DNA from: Escarpia spicata
Lineage: Eukaryota; Annelida; Polychaeta; Sabellida; Siboglinidae
Reading direction: 5' to 3'
DNA: 64,000 bases
Assembly: GCA_963995525.1 (NCBI GenBank)
Contig: OZ023205.1
Coordinates: 47,855,748-47,919,747, forward strand
The notes below the pieces were generated by a model, which was not told the DNA's origin, made no database searches, and saw only the letters and a program-made list of their open reading frames with translations. Shown piece by piece: positions 48,401-60,400 of this stretch (the first letter of the stretch is position 1; every line of letters begins with the position of its first letter). The translations under genes and the position numbers were made by a program.

Positions 48401-51400
48401 GCATGAGTCTCTGTACTAAACTACCAGAGCTTCAGATGTTACACCTAAAGAGATCTCACAGCACGAGTCTCTGTACTTTAACTACCAAAGCTTCAGATGT
48501 TACATCTGAAGAGATCACACAGCATGAGTCTCTGTACTTAACTACCAAAGCTTCAGATGTTACACCTAAAGAGATCTCACAGCATGAGTCTCTGTATTTA
48601 ACTACCAAAGCTTCAGATGTTACACCTAAAGAGATCTCACAGCATGAGTCTCTGTACTTAACTACCAGAGCTTCACGTGTTACATCTGAAGACATTACAC
48701 AGCATTAAATGTCTGTACTCAACTACCAGAACGTCACATGTTACACCTGAATATACCACAAAGTACAGTAAATAAATTAAATCTTAGAAATGATGGTCCA
48801 TTCTTGACATATGACACTGATTATTCTCTGGTCCTGGTTACAATAAAATATGACATGGTTGTGCAGGAATGGTACTGAGAATGGTGGTTACGACATACGT
48901 TCGCATGTGACATCGTTGCTCCAGGTGCCATTTTCTGTACACTTGTGTACATCATCACTTCTGGTCAGATTGTAGCCGAGTGTATCACATGCCGCCTTAC
49001 ATGTGTTGTTGTACACTTTCACCTTAGATGTACACGACGTATCATCATACATCTCGGCTGTACTCGGGATGATGGGCGGACATTTGACAACTGCAAATGT
49101 TAAACTTTCTTTAAAGCAATACTTATGGGAGGTACATTGTGATTATACACTCTATGCCATAGCTCAAATATCTACACAACCTACATATGCACGCTGTATG
49201 GACGTCATGCAGTCACCGTGCAAGCATATCTAATGTATGCGTCTAGACTGAATTAATAACTAGCCGGCATGAACAATCTAGCACCACTGTTTTCTTTGTT
49301 AATCTACTCACTGAACTCCCTCTTGGATGCACTTTAATGGATCAAATTCAACTACAAATCATAGTGATGAGTTCTTCTTTCAAGCATTTACTCCGACTCT
49401 ATCACACAATAAGAAATTATCAGTTGGTGTTCTGGTTCCACATATATTTTGCTTTATAAATTCATTATTGGCAATCTGTCTTGACAAACATGTACTGGTT
49501 ATGAAAATATTGATAGAAACATTTTTTTCTCAGTTAAGAAAGATAGAAGGACCAGAGGACATGAAGCTACATTAGTAAAGGAGCAGTGTAGATTAGATAT
49601 AAGAAAGTTCTCATTCTCACAAAGGACTGTAAATGAATGGAACATATTATCTCCTGATTGTGTTGGTGCTAGTAGTGTGAATATGTTTAAAAATAAAATC
49701 GACACACACCTTAAAAAGGCGGGATACATGTAGATAAAAAGTATTGGACTCTCGATAAGCCAAAAGGCTTCCTTGTCCAACTGCCATCCAGAGTAATTTT
49801 CTGGATGGCAATCTTGTTAAATCTTGTTAAATCTTAATTACCCAGTTAATCATGATCAATTCAAAAGTGTATCACTACTTACTAAAATACAAAGTATAAA
49901 AGGTTCAAACATCAATGCCAGTCTGCACTAGAGCTGGTGAAGAACAAAATAACAACCAGAAGACAGTCAACACCCACAGGAAACAACATTAACACTGTGA
50001 AGCTGCATTTTAACTGATGATACGTGAATCTTCGGCAGGTGCTTCGAACAACGTTCACAGAACTATCCACGTGATGTTGATGATGTGACAGTCAATCGAT
50101 TTCATAAAGGTGTTAGGTATATAACGTCTCCAAAACCAAGAAAACTTAAATTTGCAGGAGTATAAAAGCAGGAATGAACGCATGGCAGAAAGTGGGGTGA
50201 TGGGAGATAGATGCATATTGCGTAAGCTCAAGGGAAAGGTGCATTGTTCATGTGTAACACCATCAAATGTACCTGTGTGGACTAGAGACTATGGCAATGA
50301 TGGAAAAACAACAAGAGAGAGTAAATCTTTGCGAACTCAACTGGGTCAAAAGAATTGCGGGAATGAAGAGACGGCATGTGCAGACTGGAGGTGCTGAGAG
50401 AGGAGGTTGGTGTAAAACAAAGAAAAAGCTAGTGAGGAGTCGACTGAGGTGGCTGGACATGTGGCACAAATTGGAGAAGAACGGTTGGCAAAGGAAGCAG
50501 ATGACCGGAGTGGAAGGTAAAAGGAGACAAGGACGATCAGGACTGAGATGGGAGGATTGTTTGAAGAGAGATTTGGAGGATTGGGAGAGGAGTGGAGAAT
50601 GAGAGTGAAGGATTGAGGAGTGGAGACAGTCGGTGGAAATAACTGTGCAAGAACAGTGGGAGGGGAAAAAACAGAAGAAAAAGAAAACAAGGATCAGTAT
50701 CAAGGTCTGCCTCACCTGCCCATACATGGAAAGAAGAGGGTAAAACAACTAATACTAAATCAGGTATTAAACCTACATAACATCATCAGAATACAATGCG
50801 ACAAGAAACAGTAGCCAAAGGCTTTGTCGTATAACATACTTTCGCAAGTGACGTCATTGCTCCAGGTGCCATTTTCTGTACACACGTGTACACTGTCACT
50901 GCTGGTCAGATTGTAGCCGAGTATACACGACACTTCACAGGTATCATTGTACACTTTTGTATCTGCTGTACACGTCTTGTTGTTGTATGTCTCAACATCA
51001 GTCGCCACGATGGCTGGACACCTGGCCACTGTGGAATCAAATACAAGCAATGTGATTGTTTTCAACACTGACAACAGGAGCCATAACTGCTGGATCCAGA
51101 CACTGACGTCACAATCACAATTGTGACCCGCCCCAGCGAACCGGGTATTAAGTGGCACAGGCCTATTCTGCACATGAGCCAAAAATAGCTGTCACGGTCA
51201 TGTCCGATCAATGTTGTGATTCTGGCAGCTTATAACCTCATCTTTCAATGTCCAGATTACTTTCCTTGATAGATAATCCTAAAATAATGACGTCTATGAA
51301 TTTATTAACCTACAGACTATGGAACAACAGACGTGATGTGTCGAAATGACCTCGTTTCTCAAAATGCTGTTTTTTTAGAGTCTGCTTAATTTTAGCGAGA

Positions 51401-54400
51401 CTCCGAACACATTTCAACAAATAAGGAATAAATAATGTTAATTATCTATGGTATCCATAAACGTATGGAAGTCCATTTTACAAGTTTGCAACTACATGTA
51501 CCCACTTTGCTGTTGCAACACATAATTATGCAGACACCCTCCATCAAGCATGTATACCCCCAATGTGCATTACATCACAAGGGCAGTAAGACATCTGCCA
51601 GATCAACCTTTCATGCTTACAGTTTTGTCACAAGGGCAGTAAGACATCTGCCAGATCCCCCTTTCATGCTTACACTTCTATCACAAGGGCAGTAAGACAT
51701 CTGCCAGATCAACCTTTCATGCTTACAGTTCTATCTCAAGGGCAGTAAGGCATCTGCCAGATCAACCATTCATGCTTACAGTTCTATCACAAGGGCAGTA
51801 AAACATCTGCCTGATCCCCGTTTCATGCTTACAGTTTTGTCACAAGGGCAGTAAGACATCTGCCAGATCCCCCTTCCATGCTTACACTTCTATCACAAGG
51901 GCAGTAAGACATCTGCCAGATCAACCTTTCATGCTTACACTTCTATCACAAGGGCAGTAATACATCTGCCAGATCAACCTTTCATGCTTACACTTCTATC
52001 ACAAGGGCAGTAAGACATCTGCCAGATCAACCTTTCATGCTTACACTTCTATTACAAGGGCAGTAATACATCTGCCAGATCAACCTTTCATGCTTACACT
52101 TCTATCACAAGGGCAGTAAGACATCTGCCAGATCAACCTTTCATGCTTACACTTCTATTACAAGGGCAGTAATACATCTGCCAGATCAACCTTTCATGCT
52201 TACACTTCTATCACAAGGGCAGTAAGACATCTGCCAGATCAACCTTTCATGCTTACACTTCTATCACAAGGGCAGTAAGACATCTGCCAGATCAACCTTT
52301 CATGCTTACACTTCTATCACAAGGGCAGTAAGACATCTGCCAGATCAACCTTTCATGCTTACAGTTCTATCACAAGGGCAGTAAGACATCTGCCAGATCA
52401 ACCTTTCATGCTTACACTTCTATCACAAGGGCAGTAAGACATCTGCCAGATCAACCTTTCATGCTTACACTTCTATTACAAGGGCAGTAATACATCTGCC
52501 AGATCAACCTTTCATGCTTACACTTCTATCACAAGGGCAGTAAGGCATCTGCCAGATCAACCTTTCATGCTTACACTTCTATCACAAGGGCAGTAAGACA
52601 TCTGCCAGATCAACCTTTCATGCTTACACTTCTATCACAAGGGCAGTAAGACATCTGCCAGATCAACCTTTCATGCTTACACTTCTATCACAAGGGCAGT
52701 AAGACATCTGCCAGATCAACCTTTCATGCTTACACTTCTAGCTCAAACAACTTTGCTCTTTGTTTGTCGCAGAGAAACATTTCGGGCCAAAATTTCAGCC
52801 AAATATATGATGGAATGTCCGACCTAGTTACATGTGCATCTGCCATTTTGTGATCTTGCTGCACCGTGGTGCCAATCAATAGGTCGTCTGATGGATACAT
52901 CAACTGTTTGCTGCAATTTACATGTTTATGCATTAGAGATAACAACTGCAATAATGTAATGCCAAATGCATTCAACAGAAACATATTTCAATGTAACGTA
53001 CGTTCACATGTCACGCTGTTGCTCCAGGTGCCGTTTTCTGTACACTTGTGTACACTGTCAGTGCTGGTCAGATTGTAGCCGAGTGTACATGACACTTCAC
53101 ATGTGTTGTTGTACACTTTCTCCTCAGATGTACATGTCGTATCTAGCTCGTACATCTCACCAGTGGCCAGTTTGATCGGTGGACACCTGACCACTGTAAA
53201 TGTTAAGCACACAAATTTGAATGTGACTGCCAGGGAATGAACACAATGATACAGTTGTATGCTACAATTCACACACACATTTCACAATGGTTAAATGCAC
53301 TATTACTATGAAAATCAGCGACAACAATTTTGAAACTGATCATGATATCGTCACCAAGTTAATGCCGTTATAAATTCACACTTTTCAAAGTGTATGTCTT
53401 TTGATTATACATCCTATAAATCTGGGTCAGTCAACATATTGATAACTTATTAGTTTGACAAAGACAGGTTTAAGGGTAATGCTTTACTAAAGTAGACTGG
53501 AGTAAAAAAGAAACTCTTCAATTAACTGCAGAAAAACCATTCTGGCCACATCATCAGACAAGAATGTGGAAATGTCTGCAGGAATAGTTGATGGGAAGAC
53601 AGCGGAAGACCAGCAGACTCATGGAGAGACAACATGAAGGCCATAGGACATAGTCCTAGATAAGCTAGAAAGAGTGCAATGAAGAGCAACTAATATGATT
53701 CATGAACTGAACAATCATAGTTATGAAAGCCACCTATTAGAATGTGGGTTGACAACACTAGAGACTACGAGCCTAAGAGGAGAAAAAATAAGTTTTTTAA
53801 AATATTAAATGGTTACAAAGATATTGCTAGATATATTTTCTTCAAACTTAAAGAAGGCTGTAGAATCAGAAGGCATAAAGCAGCAGTAGTCAAAGAACAG
53901 TGTAGGTTAGCTGTGAGAAAATACTCATTCTCATGAAAGACACTAAATGACGAACAAATTATCTGATGATTGTGTTAATGCCAGCAGTGTGAATATGTTC
54001 AAAAGCAAAATTGACAGCTATGTGGGAAGGGCGGGCTATACGTAGGTGGGAAATTGCTGGACTCACAATATGGCAAAGGCTTCCTTATCCACATTATCCT
54101 TATTGCCATCTGGAGCTTGTACTTTGGACAGCGATCTTGTTAAATCTTATTAAATGAAGAACTAGCAAGAACGACACTACAATGAGAGAAGATAAGTCGA
54201 CCTTCTGACAGAATTGCAAGAAGTGTTGACACTACATGGTGATAATGCGATTGGTGCTAACCATGATAATAGGAAAAGAAGAAGACATGTTCACCATCTA
54301 AGCTGACGTTTATATATGCAGAACACAGGTAGATGTATTGATCCAGGGACAAACTATTCGTGTGTGATCTTGCCACATGAGGCCACACAAGGCGTCACAT

Positions 54401-57400
54401 CATTGCACCAATGGTGCAAACAAAAGGGAGCTTCTTGATCAATTACATGGCTTAAGAAGCATTCAGCCATGCTGAATTCATTCACTCATATCAACTCCAG
54501 TCCAACCGAGTGAACGAAAGCTTCAAAATGACAGCAAGAAGATTATGAACTGGGTTCTCTCAATCTTGACGTACTTAGCACTAAGTTACTCCCGCCAGGT
54601 AATGTGGTTAGAAAGATTTCATCCACAAGGATTCAAGTTACCCACAGAAGCAATTATTTTCTCTTTAGTTGGCACTTGAAAATAGCCATTGTAGCACAGT
54701 TATATGTGTTGAAAGTTTACTGAATTCCAAACCAGTGAGCGCATTTGGACAGCTATGCTTGACGACATCATAGTTAATAGCTTGATGAATTAAATGGTGA
54801 TGCTCATTCGATCTGATATATAGTGCAGCACTCCATGTCTGCTGGATCCCACTTGAACCCTGGGTGTAGCGATTAGCCCCTGATAATTTAGCTAACTTTG
54901 GTTTTGTTGTATGTTTTGTGAAAGATCAAAACCCATGCAATTTCCCATCCACTCTGAAGGACAGGGGTCTAAGGACAGACACTGGATCCTGTGGAATATT
55001 CTGGGATGACAAATCAGGCATTTTCATGTTCTCCATTTGGTTTACTTGACATGTACGGTTTGGGTGTGATACTGCCTTGGTTTTGATCTGGCAGAGGTGT
55101 TTTAGAAACTGAGCTGTGTAAGTTTGAATGTCCTGTAGGTTTTGGTCGTCATTTGGTTATATAACTGATCCTGACGCGTAATTGTAGCAAATACTGGTTT
55201 GGTGAAATAGACATTAGAAACAGTCAGTCACATGTTCTGGTTCTGATGCAAAAGATACGTACGTTCGCACATGGTTGTCTTAGTCGACCAGAAGGATGAT
55301 GATCCATACGATTTACACTTTCGTACACTGTCAGCTCTGGTCAGGTTGTAGCCAAGTTCACAGGACATTTTACATGAGTCATTGATGGCCTTCGCAGTCC
55401 ACAGACACGTGTCAGTGTATACTTCACCAGGCAGTACTTCCGAATACTTATTGATGGGGTCACACAGGGCCACTGCAAATGCATAGTATACTATGTGTAC
55501 ACCTCCTAGGAAACATCTCCGAAGATTGTTATTACGTTACGCACATCACACACAGACATACGAGTGCAAACACACATCACATAGCACCATACCAAACGAC
55601 ATATATGATACACATGCATGCACACCCACCCATCTGTATCATATACATGCACACATGCATGCACACACACACACACCTGAATATGATACCTTGGTACAGG
55701 CAAAAGGCAATTAATAATAACTTTACCTTGTACATATTGAATATTGAATGTTGAAAACGTAAAATATAAAAGTGTGTTAAGATGTGAGAGATGGGTGCTG
55801 GTGCAAGGGTAAACTTAAGGCCAGACACGGCAGGTAGATAAGATTATTTCTTAAGGGGATGTGATGGTCAGAGCACTTTTTTTATTATTATTGAACTTAG
55901 AGAGTTGACATTTTCAGAGGTTGTGAGTCATGATTAGAAACTGAGTGTGGATTTTGTTCAGAATTTTTTTGGGGGATTTTCCTGCGGTATGGTGGCCATC
56001 TTGGACTAAACATTCGTTCCACTTTTCTCAGTAACCACTAGACATAGACAGCCCAAATTTAGTGTGTAGTTACTCCATAGTATCCCAATAAAAACTGTCA
56101 AGAGTTTTCATTGATATTTAAAAAACTGTTTTATTTTTTTATTTTTAAAATGTTAGATTATTTTTTTGGGAAAAAAGGAGGGAAAATTTTACATTCAAAA
56201 TCCATTATGCAAAAACCAGGCAATGTTTTCAGAAAAGTTTCTTAACAGTTTTCAAGAGCACAAGAAACACTGTGGCAAGTTTCAAGCAGTTCTGTCAAGT
56301 AACAGCTCAGATAAGTGACATGGGAGACAAGAGATGAAGGGAAAAACATGTTTCTGCGTAAATCGCGTTCAAAGTTTGGTACATTGGTACACACAGTTGA
56401 ACATCTAAAATGTAACCTAGATGAATGAAACTTTGCAGATATGTTCTCCAATGTACACTCTAGCAAACACATAGTTGAATAATATTTCTACACGGAAATG
56501 TCAACAACTTGAAACTAATTTTTTTCGCAAAAATCCAAAAAAGTCGTTTATGCTCTGACCATCGCATCCCCTTATAATTTCTGCAAACTGCACAATTTTT
56601 GCCCAAAGTATGGAATGGATCATACTGAATAAAAAATGTATTGAACTTTTTTTTGCCAGACCCCCGTTTCCATGGAAACAAACAAAATGGCCACCATCTA
56701 GAGCAAATATTGACAAATTTTGATACGCTGTCATTCTTTTTTGAGTACATATATAATTATAATTCTTGCAGATCCATATTCTATAAATAATATTAAACAT
56801 AATATTATCAAAGCATTTTTTCAATGTTTTGTTTTTATTTTTTTAAAGAACTTTTTGTAAAGTGTGAGAAAAAAACTTGGTTTTTGGCAACAAATATACT
56901 TGTAACTTTCAAACTATTGATGATTTTTAAAAAGTGTCTGAACATTCTCAGCACTGAATCTGCTTAATGCAACACTTAAATCCTTATTTGTATAGTATAA
57001 TTACTCCCAGAGATATCCCATTCCAAATGCAGAAATTTTAGAAAAAATGTTTTTGAGAAAATGTCTGTCAAAGATTACATAATGGATTTGATTACTTGTT
57101 ATATCGGCATGCTTCATATATGACTAAAACTCACTTACAGGTAGGTAATTTTCATAGAAGTGAACTTTATTGATAGTATGCATCAAAGGTATCATAATCT
57201 GGCAGAAAACCATTTTGAGTGTTTTTTGTTAAAAAACCAGGGCGTCTGGCTTTAAAGACAATTGAACCTCTTAGTTCTAACAAATAGATTGAATTGAAAC
57301 ATCACATTGTAGATGCGATCCATGTACATTGATTTTCCAAAACCAAACTCAAGTTACCATGTAAACTTACGAGTTCTGAATTTATATAAGAAACTTGCAC

Positions 57401-60400
57401 AAACATCACAGAAATTGTTATACTGTATTTGACCCCAGTACCACCCATACCTGCATTATTGCCCTTACTACATTTGTCCAGTATGTCTTCTTTAGTATGA
57501 CCTAACATTTTCCACGTAATATATTACTTGAAAATAAAACATCCAGGTGTGATGTTTGTCAATGGTTGGCACTTCAGCACTGATTCTGATTGGACAGCTC
57601 TAAAACTCACTGCTTTATTGTACATTGCGTCTTTTTATATGATGTAACTTTGTTACATAATATATCATGTAACAATACGTAACTTTGTTTACATAATATA
57701 TCATGTAACAATATGTAACTTTGTTACATAATATATAATGTAACAATATGTAACTTTGTTTACATAATAGATAATGTAACAATACATAAATTTGTTACAC
57801 AATATATCATGTAACAATATGTAACTTTTTTACATTATATATCATGTATCAGTAAGTAACTTTGTTACATAATATATCATGTAACAAAATGTAACTTTGT
57901 TTACATAATATATCATGTAACAATATGTAACTTTGTTACATAATATATAATGTAACAATATGTAACTTTGTTTACATAATATATAATGTAACAATACATA
58001 ACTTTGTTTACATAATAGATCATGTAACAATACATAACTTTGTTACACAATATATCATGTAACAATATGTAACTTTGTTACATTATATATCATGCAGCAA
58101 TAAGTAACTTTGTTTACATAATATATCATGTAACAATACATGAAATGAAATACATGAAACAAAGATTTAATTGAGTGTGTCTGTAGCATGGGTAATCAGT
58201 GAAGGCAGTATCGATACTTTGCACAAATGACAACAAGTTGATTTTGGTGCTCAGCCTCAAATGGTGATGCACAGGTGGCTTTAGGCATTTTTACGAGATA
58301 TTTAATGGCGAAATAGAAGTAACATTTCTCAATGTTGGCATGATGTCATAATTATGTAGACCTCAATCCCAGGCAATGGAATGATGGATCATCTGAATAA
58401 TTGTCAAGAGGTGCTATATTGTACATAACCAAAGCATATTGAGGTTGCTATTGAACATTTTGCGTGCCAATTCAAATATGAAAAATATGTATCACAAAAA
58501 TGTTCTTAACTATTTTATTCAGCATTGCAAACTTCACCAGATTTCATCAAGTTACTTATCCAGAGATCCTACGACATATAACATTACCAGATAATGACGA
58601 TTACAAAGCAGAAACGGCAAGACACGTATGTTAGACGTGGCATTTCAAATGCGTGAACTAGATGTACAGTGGCAAGACGATCGATTGCCTTTACAAGAAG
58701 ACCAATGAATGCATGTCCATGTCCAACTGTGCTGTTTCCCAACTAATTAAGTGGTCAACTGTTACTGTTCATTCCATCTGGTGATTGTACTTGGAGATTG
58801 GTGAGGACTCTGCAAAACTGTTGACGATGGCCTATGCCCAAAGAGGGATGATGGGTATAAGTAAGTAATAAATAAAGTTTCAAAGGTACAAATGTTGCTA
58901 TTATTTGGTGCCAAAATGCCAGTGAGGGGCATTTGTCTAGCATTTCGTGTAGTAGCTGGCCCGACCAATGATCTGATGTTACTAGACAGCACCTAGCAGA
59001 AACAACACACTTGACTGCGAGTGTATGACTTACCTGGAAGTTGCGCAAACACTTCCATCTCACAGAGTATCAGCCTCATGTTGCTGCCCCGTGCTGTCAA
59101 CGTCAGTTCCGACGATGACATTGGAGTCTGTTTACAAATTATCTGACTGACACCGACCTGCCCTGGTGGACGGGAATACCTCGCACAGAGTTTGTCAAAC
59201 ATCCAGATCTCGAAGTGATGCAACACCGCTGCAACAGAAACACAAGTAAACATGCGTGTGCATAGCTACAGAGAGCCTTAGCTGAATGAAATATGTTTTG
59301 ACCCCCCATGACTTACAACTTACAATATATTTTCTAAAGTTTGCTATATCTCCAAAATAAAAACACCATGTAGAGTGTCTCTGATGCATTTAGTCACTCA
59401 TAAACAATGTCTTTTATGTGTATATTTGTAATCCCTTTAAGACATACAGTGGTGTGTTTTTGTCTGCACAACAAAAATCACCCAAGGATTATGCATGCTC
59501 CCTGGCTACAATGCTTACGTATTTTGAAGTGTGTGATGCTGATTTTCCAGATTTCATACTGTGTCTGCCCAAAATGAAATTTCCAATATGGGTCCACTGA
59601 TTTTGAAGAGTAGCCGCAGCTGTTTTGCCAATAGAGGGAGTTGGTGTTGCCATCAACCACGGGATTGGCACTCCCTTCGACTTTACTTCCAAATGCCACA
59701 TTCTTCAGAGATGTGGGCACTGAAACAAGATTTATCAAAACATTAGGCCAATTTTGTTGGATCTTTGGAATACAAGGGGTTTCCCTGATGATCTGAAAGC
59801 AATAACAAGAAATGTAACAGTTACAAATACAATATCTGCTCATTAGAAACATATTTTCACAATATTTGGGAATACAAACCAGTCCAACTAAATTGCAGGT
59901 ACATTCAAAATGTAAGTCAAGAATTTTTTGAATTTCACAATATGCAGATCTGAAGATCTTTTAGCAGAACGTAACAAGGAATATTTTGATATATAGGTTA
60001 GGCTGCCTCGGGCGGCAAAAAATCCATTGTATGTAATTGATATGCGCTCATGAAATATGTATAAAGTGGTGAAAGTGTAATAGAGGAAGGGGCCATGCTG
60101 GCCGGGTGTGGTTGGTTCCCCCCACCTTTGCTGTTCAGGTTGAATTATGTATTAGAATTATATAGGCTAATTCACATCATTTGCACATTGTATATATATA
60201 TATATATATGTTAGCTAATTCATATAATACATATATATATATATATGTATTATATGAATTAGCTAACAATTTGTTGGCTGAATACAAAGCTTTTTTACAA
60301 ACTTATACCTGCCTGGTTACTTACAGCAAACAAGCCACGATTCCTAGTCATAACTCCATTACATTACCAATGAGCCTTGTCCCAAGTAAATGTTGTTTTC

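Noticed and set aside
46984..48708. Repetitive 64-114-codon frames on both strands
   Set aside because: They are produced by the 60-bp minisatellite period, not by coding selection. Units with 61 bp break them.
51575..52740. CRISPR-like regular array
   Set aside because: The units are contiguous tandem copies with no unique spacers, in an animal genome.
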